Shown here one piece after another: positions 36,261 through 46,130 of a DNA stretch of 64,000 bases. The position numbers and the translations under genes are program-made. Origin of the DNA: Acidobacteriota bacterium (lineage in GTDB: Bacteria > Acidobacteriota > Terriglobia > Terriglobales > Acidobacteriaceae); assembly GCA_003225005.1 (NCBI GenBank), contig QIAN01000138.1, forward strand, positions 3,266-67,265. The letters are read 5' to 3'. Every line of letters begins with the position of its first letter. Position 1 is the stretch's first letter. The notes below the pieces were generated by a model. That model made no database searches. It had not been told where the DNA came from and saw nothing but the letters and a program-made list of their open reading frames with translations.

Positions 36261-36841
36261 AACACAAAAGGCACAAACCGCTTTGTGCGTCGCATGTACT
36301 GTTCGTACCGCGCGCCCAAGTTGGCGAGAAGCGCCCGCTCTTCGACATGCACTCGGTAGATGTAGCCTAGAGCTCCCGCGACAGTAATCATCAAAACACT
36401 GAGCCAGTTCGTCAGTGCCAGTCCGGTCCCGATGTACATCAACATGCCTCCAGCGTATGAAGGATGCCTAACCCACCGGTAGGCTCCGGCTTCAATCACG
36501 GGTTGATCAGACGTCGCTTTCACATTGCCGGTGAAGTGTTTTCCTAGAACCCGCCAACAGTGACGCCGCAATAGGCTGCCGCATAGCAGAGTCACAATCC
36601 CGGCCATAAACCAGATTCTCTGCCCGCGCGCGAAGCTAAAGGCGGGAATTCCGGCGACCACGAATGCCGCCGTCATACCGATCCATCCGGCCAGGACGAT
36701 CAAACAGGTCGATCCACGATCGGTGTTTTCCCCCGGCGACGGGCGTGCGCGAGCCACTACCGAGAACTCTGGCAGGTATGCAAACAGAAAGACCGACCAA
36801 AAAACCCACGCGTAAGGAGATGTATAGGCAAGCGGCTTCAT
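36257..36841 (-). CDS. Isoprenylcysteine carboxyl methyltransferase-like membrane protein
   Basis: About 194 residues with roughly four to five membrane segments and the C-terminal ICMT/PEMT signature: VIEAGAYRWVRHPSYAGGML, then a Glu in RVHVEERALLANLGARYEQYMRRTKRF. These features define the bacterial isoprenylcysteine methyltransferase/phospholipid methyltransferase family, which uses SAM at the membrane. The bacterial substrate is unknown. ATG 36841 was chosen over a GTG 30 bp upstream because it begins directly before the first membrane segment. Confidence 0.85.
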   Translation of the reverse strand: MKPLAYTSPYAWVFWSVFLFAYLPEFSVVARARPSPGENTDRGSTCLIVLAGWIGMTAAFVVAGIPAFSFARGQRIWFMAGIVTLLCGSLLRRHCWRVLGKHFTGNVKATSDQPVIEAGAYRWVRHPSYAGGMLMYIGTGLALTNWLSVLMITVAGALGYIYRVHVEERALLANLGARYEQYMRRTKRFVPFVF

Positions 36842-36945
36842 CGCTATCCAGCCCAGGTAATACACTCGCACGCTGTCGTCGAGGCGTTGTGAGTATAACG
36901 TCGGAAACCGCAGAAAGGTACGGTACCTGAAGCTTCAAGACCGGT

Positions 36946-37563
36946 TTATCGCACCCGCCCCATCTTGTCCATGGGCCAGTAACCAAAGGCGGCCTTGCCG
37001 TAAATATAGTTCTGATTCACCGGTCCGAAATCCCGGCTGTCGTTCGACATAGAACGATGGTCACCCAGCACGAAGTAAGAATGCGCGGGCACGACTATTT
37101 CCGCATAAGACCGTGCATCGCTATAGGCCGGCGGAACATAATCCTCGTCAAGGGTCTCATCATTCACGTACACCTGTCCGCCGTCGATACGAATTCGATC
37201 TCCCGCCACCCCGATTACGCGCTTGATGTAGCTCTTCGACGGGTCCCGCGGATACCGAAATACCACCACATCGCCGCGTTCAATGGGCTCCAGGCGATAG
37301 ACAAACTTGTTGACGAAGATCCGCTCCTGGTCAGCCAACGAAGGCATCATGCTGGTACCTTCAACTTTCACCGGCTGGTAAATGAAGACAATAATGAAAG
37401 CAGAAATCGCCACAGAAATGAACAGATCACGCAGCCATAAGCCCCACCCAAACCTGGCCAATCCCAGCTTATGCGGCGCGCAGGAACCGGCCGGACCCAG
37501 GCTCGCCTCTGAGACCGCGGAGGCAGCTCCCGGAGAAGGTTCGTTTTCCGTGCTCAAGGCCAT
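36946..37563 (-). CDS. lepB: Signal peptidase I
   Basis: A roughly 205-residue type I signal peptidase that cleaves signal peptides on the outer face of the inner membrane. It has one N-terminal membrane helix (LFISVAISAFIIVFIYQPV), the nucleophilic Ser in KVEGTSMMPSLADQE, the general-base Lys in SYIKRVIGVAGDRI, and the box E region YFVLGDHRSMSNDSRDFGPV. The ATG at 37563 (MALSTENEPSPG) is preferred; the frame is open 48 codons further. A signal peptidase fits the large number of exported proteins in the window. Confidence 0.95.
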   Translation of the reverse strand: MALSTENEPSPGAASAVSEASLGPAGSCAPHKLGLARFGWGLWLRDLFISVAISAFIIVFIYQPVKVEGTSMMPSLADQERIFVNKFVYRLEPIERGDVVVFRYPRDPSKSYIKRVIGVAGDRIRIDGGQVYVNDETLDEDYVPPAYSDARSYAEIVVPAHSYFVLGDHRSMSNDSRDFGPVNQNYIYGKAAFGYWPMDKMGRVR

Positions 37564-37687
37564 TGCGGACTCTATTGTATACAGATCATCCTGCCTTGGG
37601 TTTGGTTGCCCCCATCCCAACCCCGAGAGTCTGCGGCTTTCAAGCTTTGCCCATGACAAGGTAAAATGCGAGTTGGGAGACCCCAGA

Positions 37688-38173
37688 ATGACTACTCGTG
37701 TGCGCATTCAGCCCCTGGCACTCCGCAGAATCCTCACCGTCGCTTTCCTGTTTCTGGTCACCCTCGTGATGTCGGCACCGTGGGCAACCAGCCAGGAGGA
37801 AGTTGGGGTGCCGGCTTTCAACGCCGGACCTCCGCCCAAGGGTACAAAACTGCCGCCCATCCTTGGCAAAGACCAACTCTGGGGCGCCGACGCTCAATCT
37901 CCCTATCAGACTCACGCCTACGATTTGGCAGCTGAGATTCCGACGGTGCTTCACCAGCAGCCCTGCTATTGCTATTGCGACCGCATGGGCCATAACAGCT
38001 TGCATAGTTGCTTTGAAAGCACGCACGGGGCCCGCTGTGCTATCTGCCTCAAAGAGGTTTACTATTCCTACCGACAGCACAAGAAGGGTAGGACGGCGGC
38101 ACAGATTCGTCAGGGCATCATCAAGGGCGAGTGGAAGCAGATAGACCTCGAAGCGGTTGCGGCCATTCATTAG
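37688..38173 (+). CDS. Secreted PCYCGC-motif protein
   Basis: A 161-residue protein with an N-terminal membrane/signal segment (ILTVAFLFLVTLVMSAPWATSQ). A compact domain follows: HQQPCYCYCDRMGHNSLHSCF ... HGARCAICLKEV, whose Cys/His pattern is the PCYCGC family signature. The family is small, exported and thought to bind metal, with no assigned reaction. The start is at ATG 37688, with GGGAG upstream. It is divergent from lepB. Confidence 0.8.
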   Translation: MTTRVRIQPLALRRILTVAFLFLVTLVMSAPWATSQEEVGVPAFNAGPPPKGTKLPPILGKDQLWGADAQSPYQTHAYDLAAEIPTVLHQQPCYCYCDRMGHNSLHSCFESTHGARCAICLKEVYYSYRQHKKGRTAAQIRQGIIKGEWKQIDLEAVAAIH

Positions 38174-38399
38174 CAACCGAGTTGCCAGTTTCCGAGCGCT
38201 AAAAACACCCCGTAATCGGCCTCGAACGTTCGCCAGAAGACATTTGGGATTATCCGCAGGCCGGCTGTTCACTACTCGGTACACGGTACTCGTCGACCCC
38301 AATTGCCCTAACCCGCCATTTAGGCGATACTTTACACGCAACACCGAAGCGCGCACGGAAGGAGTATCGATTACGAAGACCACAGGAAGAGTTCTGCAC

Positions 38400-38975
38400 A
38401 TGGCCCAAAAACCTACCGCGAAGAAGTCGCTGGGGGACGATCCTCAATATGCCCAGGCCGTCCAAAGCTATGAAGTCGGTCTGCGCGCCATGCAAGAGCA
38501 CAAGTTTGAGAAGGCGAAACCTCACTTCCAGAAACTCATCAGTGGCCCTAATCGAGAATTGGCTGACCGCGCCGGCGTTCATCTCAATACCTGCAACCAG
38601 CACCTCGACCGCGCTACTAGCAATCAATTCAAAAGCACCGAAGAGCATTTCGACTACGCGGTTTCCCTGATGAACGTTGGAGATTACGTCACGGCTCGCG
38701 AGCATCTCGATAAACTCCACAAACAGTCGCCCAAAGCGGATTACGTGCTTTACGGTCTTGCCGCACTAGATTGCCTTACCGGCCATGTGGAAGACTCGCT
38801 CAGGAGGCTCGACGAGTCTCTTCGCATGAATCCCAATCTGCGTTATCAAGCGCGCAACGACTCGGACTTCCAAAATCTTGCGGAAGACCCGCGCTTCACT
38901 GAACTCCTGTATCCGGACCCAGGCGCCGATCTCGGTCCCCAGGAAGACTCTGTCCGCGACGACGAAATTGTGTAG
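38400..38975 (+). CDS. TPR-containing cytosolic protein
   Basis: A 191-residue protein beginning MAQKPTAKKSLGDDPQYAQAV with GGAAGAG upstream. Two or three TPR-like helical pairs are recognisable (AVQSYEVGLRAMQEHKFEKAKPHFQKL; HFDYAVSLMNVGDYVTAREHLDKL; YGLAALDCLTGHVEDSLRRL), and the tail is acidic. No signal peptide, so it is a cytosolic scaffold of unknown partner. It lies 86 bp before the YvcK-like gene on the same strand, a neighbourhood that may reflect a shared role. Confidence 0.8.
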   Translation: MAQKPTAKKSLGDDPQYAQAVQSYEVGLRAMQEHKFEKAKPHFQKLISGPNRELADRAGVHLNTCNQHLDRATSNQFKSTEEHFDYAVSLMNVGDYVTAREHLDKLHKQSPKADYVLYGLAALDCLTGHVEDSLRRLDESLRMNPNLRYQARNDSDFQNLAEDPRFTELLYPDPGADLGPQEDSVRDDEIV

Positions 38976-39061
38976 AACTCGAACCGTGCAATCGAAGATC
39001 GCCGCCGTGAAGTCCCCTTGTTGCAGCGCGGGTTCTGCCAAAGCTGGTCGCGAACCACACC

Positions 39062-40150
39062 ATGGAAATCAAAACCTCTGAGCTTTCGGCCCCCGAGAAA
39101 GCCGCTCGCGAGCGCGGTCTCCGGGTGGTCGCCATCGGGGGCGGTACCGGCCTCTCCACCTTGCTCCAAGGCTTGAAGCGCTTCGTGCTGTATCCCGGAG
39201 AATCCCGCAGCGTCCCTGCCGACTTGCTCCCCATTCGAGAGCTCAGCGCCGTCGTCACCGTCAGCGACGACGGCGGCTCCAGCGGCCGCCTGCGCAAGGA
39301 GCTCAACATGCTCCCCCCTGGAGACATTCGCAATTGCATCGTAGCGCTCAGCGAAGACGAAGCCCTGCTCTCCAAACTGTTCCGTCACCGCTTCGATAAA
39401 GGTTCCGGCCTCGAAGGCCACAGCTTCGGCAACCTTTTTCTCGCGGCGCTCACTTCCCTCACTTGCGATTTTTCCGAAGCCGTGCGCCTCTCTTCTGAAA
39501 TTCTGCTTACACGCGGCCACATCTATCCCGCTACCACTTCCAACATCGAACTCGAAGCGCTGATGGAGGAGGGCACACGCGTGCGCGGCGAAACCAAGAT
39601 CACCGCTAGCACGGGACGCATCATTGAACTTTTCCTCATCCCTTCCGACCCCGACCCCATGCCGCAAACTCTCGATGCCATTGCCCGCGCCGACATGATC
39701 ACGATCGGTCCCGGATCGCTATTCACCAGCCTCATTCCTAACCTCCTGGTCCGAGGCATCGCCCAAGCCATCGTGGATTCTCCTGCGACCAAAGTCTATG
39801 TCTGCAATCTGATGACACAGGCGAATGAAAGTCTCGGACTCAGCGCCGCCGATCACCTTCAGGCACTCAATCGCCACGCCCAAAGGCAGCTCTTCGATTA
39901 CGCCCTTATCAACCGCACGCCAGTGTCCGATGAGCTCAAGGTCAAGTATGCCCTCGAAGGCGCTTGCCAGATCGTCGCCGACCTCGATACCATCGAGGCC
40001 CTGGGCGTAATCCCCGTCCTGGGCGAACACCTCGAAGAACATGCCGGAGTCGCTCGCCACAATACCACCAGGGTTGCTCACGATCTGCTGCAACTTGTCG
40101 CGCAAGCCCCCCGCACCGACCGCGAATCAATCTCCAACGGCGGTTCGTAA
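39062..40150 (+). CDS. yvcK: YvcK/CofD-like gluconeogenesis factor
   Basis: A 362-residue YvcK-family protein. It shows the nucleotide-binding start VVAIGGGTGLSTLLQGLK, the ELSAVVTVSDDGGSSGRLR block, and the conserved GPGSLFTSLIPNLLVRGI region. YvcK binds UDP-sugars and is needed for growth on gluconeogenic carbon and for normal cell-wall synthesis in Bacillus. The fold is shared with the F420 enzyme CofD, but no F420 genes are nearby and the motifs are of the YvcK type. Confidence 0.92.
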   Translation: MEIKTSELSAPEKAARERGLRVVAIGGGTGLSTLLQGLKRFVLYPGESRSVPADLLPIRELSAVVTVSDDGGSSGRLRKELNMLPPGDIRNCIVALSEDEALLSKLFRHRFDKGSGLEGHSFGNLFLAALTSLTCDFSEAVRLSSEILLTRGHIYPATTSNIELEALMEEGTRVRGETKITASTGRIIELFLIPSDPDPMPQTLDAIARADMITIGPGSLFTSLIPNLLVRGIAQAIVDSPATKVYVCNLMTQANESLGLSAADHLQALNRHAQRQLFDYALINRTPVSDELKVKYALEGACQIVADLDTIEALGVIPVLGEHLEEHAGVARHNTTRVAHDLLQLVAQAPRTDRESISNGGS

Positions 40151-40309
40151 GCTCCCAAGAGTCGTGCTACGAGCCATGGTTCACGAGCGAAAACGCAGGC
40201 CACCGCCGAAGTCTGCGGTCCGGTTTTCATTGTTCGCTTTGGTCGTTTTCCTGTATTGTGATTTTTTCGCCTCACATCTTCGCCCTGAATTCCGAAGTCC
40301 AAGCAAACC

Positions 40310-40900
40310 ATGCGTTCTCTGATTCCCGCCGTTGTTATCCTTTCAGCCGCTTCCGCATTCTGCCTCGCCCAAGTTGATCCGGGTCCCGCAGACAGCGCTC
40401 GAGAATTCGAGATCTGGGCCGCCGGCGGCCATTCCGTCCCGGGAGGCACCGCTCGCACGGGAGTTTTCCATGCCGGACTCCGATACGGTTGGATCCTCAC
40501 CGGCCCGCATCTTCCCAGCATTTTCCGCGGACGCCTCGAATATGCAGTTGACGCTGTGCCGGTGTTCTTGGTTTTCCAGCCTGCCCATACTGCCTATGGT
40601 GGGAGCTTCAATCCCCTCGGCCTCAAGTGGAACTTCGAGCGCCGTGGCCGTCTTTCGCCCTATCTCGAACTGGGAGGTGGCGCGCTGTTCACCAACCACA
40701 ACGTTCCCGCCTTCACCAGCAAAGTAAACTTCACGCCCTCGGCCGCCCTCGGCACACACATCCTGGGCGCGAAATATAATTGGAGCCTCGAACTACGCTA
40801 CCTGCACATCTCCAACGCAGGCCTCACCCGTATAAATCCAGGCCTCAACACAGTGGAGTTCCGCCTTGGCGTCGGCAAATTCTTCGGCGGACATCCCTAA
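40310..40900 (+). CDS. PagL-like lipid A 3-O-deacylase (acyloxyacyl hydrolase)
   Basis: A 196-residue outer-membrane beta-barrel with a signal peptide (residues 1-20, ending FCLAQ). Alternating amphipathic strands end with the PagL catalytic segment: ELRYLHISNAGLTRINPGLN contains the H-x-S pair and is followed by the Glu in TVEFRLG and a terminal aromatic (GKFFGGHP). PagL removes the 3-O-acyl chain of lipid A. Presence of the His-Ser-Glu set suggests an active enzyme. Confidence 0.85.
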   Translation: MRSLIPAVVILSAASAFCLAQVDPGPADSAREFEIWAAGGHSVPGGTARTGVFHAGLRYGWILTGPHLPSIFRGRLEYAVDAVPVFLVFQPAHTAYGGSFNPLGLKWNFERRGRLSPYLELGGGALFTNHNVPAFTSKVNFTPSAALGTHILGAKYNWSLELRYLHISNAGLTRINPGLNTVEFRLGVGKFFGGHP

Positions 40901-40909
40901 TGCTAATTT

Positions 40910-41060
40910 TGGAATGTCATCCAGAGCGAAGCAGATCGATTCGCATATTGAAGATTGAGAATTATTGTGAGGGGTGTCCCACGGAGGAGGCCCCACCCCT
41001 TCTCGCGCTTTTTGCGAGAAGGCGGGCGACGCCCGCGAACGTTTCGGGTTCCGGGAGAAA
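40910..41060. repeat. Intergenic repeat block with two hairpins
   Basis: Contains CTTCTCGC/GCGAGAAG (40999-41006/41014-41021) and directly next to it GCGGGC-GAC-GCCCGC (41022-41036), preceded by a GTCATCCAGAGCGAAGC sequence. Related GTCATCC...GCGAAG segments recur at about 22.2 and 49.2 kb, so this is probably a dispersed intergenic repeat. It separates two convergent genes and could terminate both. Confidence 0.5.
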
Positions 41061-41111
41061 CGGACAGGACCGGGTTGGATTTAGGATCGAATCGCAAAAC
41101 TGGCTCGAGGC

Positions 41112-42104
41112 TCACAGCACGATCACAGCAGCTCCGTCAATCGAATCCTCTTTGAGCGCGATCAAAGCTTCGTTGGCTTGATCGAGCGAAAACGCGGTCA
41201 CCTTCGGCCGAAGGCCGATCTGGCTAGCGACCCCTAGGAAATCCCTCGCATCATCGCGAGTCATGTTTGCGACACTTCGAATCTGGCGCTCGCCCCAAAG
41301 CAGGCGATCGTAATCGAACTGCGGAATCCGGTCGAGGTGAATGGCGTTGATGGCTACGACTCCTCCCTTCCGCAGACTGCCAAGAGCCGCTATGACCACA
41401 TCGCCGCTGGGGGCGAACGTCACTGCGCGGTCAAGTTCTACGGGGGGTTTATCTTTCTCGCTGCCCACCCAGACCGCCCCCAGAGAAGTCGCCAATTCAC
41501 GGTGCCGCGCTCCTCGTGTCGACACGTAGACCTCACAACTCCGGGAGCGCAAGACCGTAATTGCAAGATGCGCAGACGCACCGAAGCCAAACAGTCCCAC
41601 GCGCTCTCCAGGCTCGACCCCGGCCACACGAAGGCTCCGAAAACCAATAATGCCGGCGCACAATAGCGGAGCTGCGTGCAAATCATCGAGCGACTCGGGA
41701 AGCGGAAAAGCGAAATCGGATCGCACCAGGGCATACTCGGCATATCCGCCATCCACGGTGTAGCCCGTAAAAGTTGGCGAATCGCAAAGGTTCTCCAGCC
41801 CCCGACGACAGTACTGGCACGTGCCATCAATGCCCCCAATCCAGGAAACACCCACACGCGTACCCACGGGAAGTCCCTCCATAGCTCCGGCCACAACTTC
41901 GCCGACAATCTGGTGGCCGGGGATCACCCCCGCACGACGTACCGGCAATTCGCCTTCAACAATGTGCAAATCGGTGCGACAGACCCCGCAGGCCCGCACC
42001 CGCAACAGAATTTGACCTTGTTTTGGTGCAGGCTGAGCCACTTGGCCAATCCGAAGAGGCCGCTTTGAAACGGCTTGAGGCGAGGTCAGAGTAGCCGCTT
42101 TCAT
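41112..42104 (-). CDS. Zinc-dependent alcohol dehydrogenase
   Basis: A 330-residue medium-chain dehydrogenase. The catalytic zinc site is in VRACGVCRTDLHIVEG and the GHQIVGEV His. Structural-zinc cysteines lie in GTCQYCRRGLENLCDSP. The Rossmann motif VGLFGFGASAHLAI and the C-terminal segment are intact. It oxidises or reduces alcohols/aldehydes with NAD(P)(H). The sequence type (GWIGG-C-YC-RG-EN-C) is that of the AdhA/AdhP-like group with relaxed specificity. Stand-alone gene. Confidence 0.9.
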   Translation of the reverse strand: MKAATLTSPQAVSKRPLRIGQVAQPAPKQGQILLRVRACGVCRTDLHIVEGELPVRRAGVIPGHQIVGEVVAGAMEGLPVGTRVGVSWIGGIDGTCQYCRRGLENLCDSPTFTGYTVDGGYAEYALVRSDFAFPLPESLDDLHAAPLLCAGIIGFRSLRVAGVEPGERVGLFGFGASAHLAITVLRSRSCEVYVSTRGARHRELATSLGAVWVGSEKDKPPVELDRAVTFAPSGDVVIAALGSLRKGGVVAINAIHLDRIPQFDYDRLLWGERQIRSVANMTRDDARDFLGVASQIGLRPKVTAFSLDQANEALIALKEDSIDGAAVIVL

Positions 42105-42277
42105 CTAGACACCGAAGGACTTTTCTCGATCGAACAGCCGCGGATACAAGTAGTATAGCGAGCAGCGCTAAGAATCTGCATTTCAGAAACCGCACCTGAA
42201 GTGTTTCGGGCAACCATTTCCGGCTTCGCGGATTCCTTTACTAACAACCGCAATCCTGGCTCCGGGGGAGACGTCCC

Positions 42278-45200
42278 GTGAAGAGTCATTTGCCTGTTTC
42301 CCTTCTGCTTCTGCTAGCGTTCTGTTGTTCGCAGTCAGTCTTGGCCCAAAACGCTTCCATGGCTGGCACGGTGAAGGACAGCGCAGCCGCCGTCGTGCCC
42401 GAAGTGAAAGTAACCGTCCGCAACAATGCAACCAACGCGTCGCGCAGCGCTTTGACCGACCGCTCCGGAAGCTACCGCATCGCGAGTCTTGGCCCCGGCA
42501 GCTACGATGTTGTCATCGAAAAATTAGGCTTCAAGATAGTGGAATATCCGCGAGTGGAACTCACTGTCGACCAGGTCCAGTCCCTCGACGCCATCCTTAC
42601 ACCAAGCGCCATCACCGAGAAAGTGACAGTGCAGGGCGAAACAGTGGCTCCCATCGACCTCAGCGACGCCCAGGTTGGGAACATCGTAAGGAGCCAGCAA
42701 ATGGAGGATCTCCCCATGATTCTTCGAGACCCCTACCAGTTGATATTGCTTTCCCCCGGCGCGATCCAGGGCAATTCCCTGCTGCAAGGACTTTCCGTGA
42801 ATGGTTCCCGCGAGCGAAATAACAACTTCCGGCTCGACGGTACCGACAACAATGATGCCGAAATTCCTGGCTTGTCTTTGCCGCAGCCCGGCCTGACCTC
42901 ACTCAATCCGGACTCGGTCCAGGAGTTTCGCGTCATCACCAGCAATTACCTGCCCGAGTTTGGCCGCAACACCGGAGCCGTCGTGGACATCGTGAGCAAG
43001 CGGGGCACTAACGACTTTCATTCCGACCTCTACTGGTTTGGGCGCTACAGCGCGCTGGGTGCACGCGACTTTTTCAATCATCAGACCAATGTAGCCGGAC
43101 AGGTCGCCCCTAAGGACTCTTACGTCCGCAACACCTTCGGTCTCTCAGTTGGCGGTCCCATCCACCGCGACAAAACTTTCTGGTTCGCAAACTATGATGG
43201 CCAACGCTTCGTCACGACCCTCACCAACACCAGTAGCGCACCGACGGAAGCCTTCAAGTCTGGGATTTTTACCTACCTCGGCCAGCCCATTGATGTCAGC
43301 ACACCGTTGTCGCCGAACAATATCAATGGATTGCCCCTCGATCCCACCATTCAGAAGATATTAGCTCTCTATCCCGCACCGAACGGCCCCGTTGTGGACG
43401 ATGTGCGAGCCAAGCTCTTCTTTCCCAGCAAGTCCATCACCACTGGCGACAACCTGAGCGCCCGCGTGGACCACAGCTTCGCTCGGAACGAAACGGTCGC
43501 AGTGCATTACACCTTCAACCGTTTAGAAGATCCCAACTTCGACCATACCGATTTCCTTCCGGGGCTGGGAGGAACCGGAACGCTACAACGAAGACAGAAT
43601 GCCTCCGTGCAGCTCACGTCTGTGATCGATCCGAACCTGGTGAACAACTTTCGAGTCGGCGCCAACCGGATCAACTTCCCGCTGAATTGCGAAGGTTTAA
43701 ACATCCTCGACAGTTTAGGTCTCACGGATTCTCTCGGCCGCGGTGTCGATGTTCCGCTTCCCGGCGTGGACGGCTTTGGCTGTCTGCTCATCGTCGACAG
43801 AAATGGTTCCAAGCGATTCAGCGGCACCTATACCATGGCGGACGACATCACCTGGGCCCGCGGTCATCACACTTTCAAGTTCGGCGTCGAGACTCGTGAT
43901 GTCTACTCCAACAGCACCAATGATTTTCTTTCCCGGCCCACGGTTGACTTCAACAACTTTTCCAATTTTGGCAACGCTCCCGCATTTTTCACGGGAACTC
44001 AAGTAGACGCTATTCCCACGCTACAGAACATGGTTTGGTCGCTCTTCGGCACCGTGGGATCTGTCACACAAGCCCAATTCTTTTATAAGACCGGCAATCG
44101 CACCCCCGACGATCTACGAGGTTTCCGCCAGCAGGAATTCAATGCCTTCGCGCAGGACGCTTTCAAAATCCTCCCCAACCTCACTCTCAGCTATGGCCTG
44201 CGCTATCAGTTCAACGGGGTTCCTTACGAGGTGAACGATCTGCTGTCCACGCTGTTTACCAATCCCAGTGGACCGGCTGCTTTCACCTTCACTGTCGCCG
44301 GGCAGAAAGACAAGGGCCTGCCTCCGCTTTACAACAATGACTGGCACGACTTTGAGCCGCGCGTCGGCATCGCCTGGGATCCTTTCAAAAACGCTAAGAC
44401 TTCCATCCGCGCCGGCTACGGCATTTTTCACGACCGGCTCTTTGGCCAGTTGCTCGGACTCACCCGCGGCAACCCGCCCTTCCAGCAGGTGTTCTTTGAG
44501 CCCTTCTTCGGCACACCACCGTGTACTCCACCCCAGATTCAAAGTCAGGTGGGCTTCTGCGTGGGACCACCACTTTCCGGATTGCCCCTCCCGCCCTCCC
44601 TCACCACCACGTCCGTGGTCCCCCAGGGATCGGGCCTGCTGCCCTTCATCATCGATCCGCATTTGCGCATGCCCTATAGCCAAAGCTGGAACGTCGGAGT
44701 GCAACGGGAACTGCCCGGCAACGTGCTAATGGAAGTCAATTATGTAGGGTCGAGGGGAACGCGTTTGCTTAGACTCGTCGATGGCAATCCTCCGCAACCG
44801 GCTCTTGTCTCCCAATTGATAGCCGATGGGGTTCCGCCCCAGGTGTTGCAATTCAATGCTCTGTACTTCGGCGCCGAGGAAGGATTGCTCCCCTTCGATG
44901 CCGTAAACAACAACGCGTTCCTGCACGCGGAATTTTTCAACAATGCCGCTTCATCGATCTATAACGCGCTGCAAGCGAACATCACCAAGCGCATGTCCCA
45001 TGGATTAGCCATCGAAGCCGCGTACACCTGGTCGCATGCCATTGACGATTCTTCCGACCCGCTCGTGCCCGCAGCGGGCAATCAGGGATTCCCTCGCAAC
45101 TCCCTCGATCTCGCCGCCGAGCGTGGCAATTCTGACTTCGATGTAAGGCAGCGGCTGGTGCTCAACTATAGTTGGCAACTCCCGATCGGCCGCGGACGCT

Positions 45201-45700
45201 CGCATCTCACCGAAGGCATGACCGGCACGATCCTTGAAGGATGGCAAGTGGCCGGCATCACAACTTTCTCCGCCGGCCTTCCGTACGAGATCTTCACTGC
45301 CACAGACACCGCTCACACCGGGCAACCACAGCGCCCCAACTTTAATCCCGCGGGTACGCCAGTACCTATCAGTAATCCTCTCACGCAAACCGGACCGAAT
45401 CTGGGTCTGTTCTCCGACGCTCCCTTTGGAAGCGCCGGAAACCTCGGCCGCAATCACTTCTACGGCCCCGGAATCAACAACTGGGACATGGTTCTGCAAA
45501 AATCCGTCAGCCTCACCGAGCGCGTTGGACTCGATTTTCGCGCCGAGACCTATAACCTGTTCAATCGCGTCCAGTTCACCCAGCCCGGAAATCTGACCCC
45601 CGACTTCGGCACCTTCGGACAATCCACCGGAGAAGTCCGTCGAGCCGATCAGACGACCGGCGCACGGCAGATTCAGTTTGGTATGAAGCTGCGGTTCTGA
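42278..45700 (+). CDS. Oar-like TonB-dependent outer-membrane receptor
   Basis: A 1140-residue exported protein. It has a signal peptide ending VLAQ (residue 24), then a carboxypeptidase-regulatory-like domain (MAGTVKDSAAAVVPEVKVTVRN, about residues 28-110). A TonB plug with VNGSRERNNNFRLDGTDNNDAEIPG is followed by a very large barrel ending in the outer-membrane signature IQFGMKLRF. The Oar subgroup is hugely expanded in Acidobacteria and is believed to import large or complex substrates using TonB energy. The substrate is not predictable. There is no adjacent glycan operon. Confidence 0.93.
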   Translation: MKSHLPVSLLLLLAFCCSQSVLAQNASMAGTVKDSAAAVVPEVKVTVRNNATNASRSALTDRSGSYRIASLGPGSYDVVIEKLGFKIVEYPRVELTVDQVQSLDAILTPSAITEKVTVQGETVAPIDLSDAQVGNIVRSQQMEDLPMILRDPYQLILLSPGAIQGNSLLQGLSVNGSRERNNNFRLDGTDNNDAEIPGLSLPQPGLTSLNPDSVQEFRVITSNYLPEFGRNTGAVVDIVSKRGTNDFHSDLYWFGRYSALGARDFFNHQTNVAGQVAPKDSYVRNTFGLSVGGPIHRDKTFWFANYDGQRFVTTLTNTSSAPTEAFKSGIFTYLGQPIDVSTPLSPNNINGLPLDPTIQKILALYPAPNGPVVDDVRAKLFFPSKSITTGDNLSARVDHSFARNETVAVHYTFNRLEDPNFDHTDFLPGLGGTGTLQRRQNASVQLTSVIDPNLVNNFRVGANRINFPLNCEGLNILDSLGLTDSLGRGVDVPLPGVDGFGCLLIVDRNGSKRFSGTYTMADDITWARGHHTFKFGVETRDVYSNSTNDFLSRPTVDFNNFSNFGNAPAFFTGTQVDAIPTLQNMVWSLFGTVGSVTQAQFFYKTGNRTPDDLRGFRQQEFNAFAQDAFKILPNLTLSYGLRYQFNGVPYEVNDLLSTLFTNPSGPAAFTFTVAGQKDKGLPPLYNNDWHDFEPRVGIAWDPFKNAKTSIRAGYGIFHDRLFGQLLGLTRGNPPFQQVFFEPFFGTPPCTPPQIQSQVGFCVGPPLSGLPLPPSLTTTSVVPQGSGLLPFIIDPHLRMPYSQSWNVGVQRELPGNVLMEVNYVGSRGTRLLRLVDGNPPQPALVSQLIADGVPPQVLQFNALYFGAEEGLLPFDAVNNNAFLHAEFFNNAASSIYNALQANITKRMSHGLAIEAAYTWSHAIDDSSDPLVPAAGNQGFPRNSLDLAAERGNSDFDVRQRLVLNYSWQLPIGRGRSHLTEGMTGTILEGWQVAGITTFSAGLPYEIFTATDTAHTGQPQRPNFNPAGTPVPISNPLTQTGPNLGLFSDAPFGSAGNLGRNHFYGPGINNWDMVLQKSVSLTERVGLDFRAETYNLFNRVQFTQPGNLTPDFGTFGQSTGEVRRADQTTGARQIQFGMKLRF

Positions 45701-45818
45701 AAGCCTGAGGTTCGGCGACCCCGCCCATCCGCCCTCGCCACCACTTCGGGGGGCGCGAGAACCGTGTCCGCCAAATCATTGGTTGCTGCTCCACTGCAGC
45801 GGGGTCAACCATCGTCTT

Positions 45819-45837
45819 GTATTACGCAGTGTAATAC
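45819..45837 (+). promoter_or_regulatory. Palindromic operator upstream of orphan antitoxin
   Basis: Inverted repeat GTATTAC-GCAGT-GTAATAC, 27 bp before the antitoxin ATG. It is the expected position and form for ribbon-helix-helix autoregulation. It contains no clear consensus promoter. Confidence 0.6.
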
Positions 45838-45863
45838 GACACACTTTAGGCTACGGTGACCCC

Positions 45864-46130
45864 ATGGATTCTCCTTTGACCTTGAGACTCGACCCGAAGA
45901 CCAGGCAACGAATCGCGCGCATAGCTCGCCGCAGACAGGTCTCCATCTCCGAGGTAATTCGGCAGGCGATCGAAGCTTGGGCGGAGCAGCAAGAGCCGAT
46001 CGCTGCACCCTATGAAGCGATGGCCGATTTGATTGGTGTAGTCCACGGAGGGATGCGGGGGTGCTCCACCGACACGGGCCTGCGCTTCTCGGAATGTTGC
46101 CGTGCAAGTCCAGCAAGGTGTGCATCTTGA
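45864..46130 (+). pseudogene. Ribbon-helix-helix antitoxin, C-terminus replaced by IS4 remnant; toxin gene absent
   Basis: The start MDSPLTLRLDPKTRQRIARI, then RRRQVSISEVIRQAIEAWAE, is a CopG-type ribbon-helix-helix. PYEAMADLIGVVHGG ... STDTGLRF is the usual linker to the toxin-binding tail. From about codon 75 (46090) the frame reads the antisense of an IS4-family transposase and ends after CRASPARCAS. No PIN-domain gene follows. The DNA-binding part is intact, so the truncated protein could still bind the upstream palindrome, but the toxin-antitoxin module is broken. Confidence 0.7.

Noticed and set aside
38846-39667. 273-codon minus-strand open frame over the TPR/YvcK junction
   Set aside because: Repetitive Gly/Ala/Glu composition typical of antisense frames; both + strand genes are well supported.
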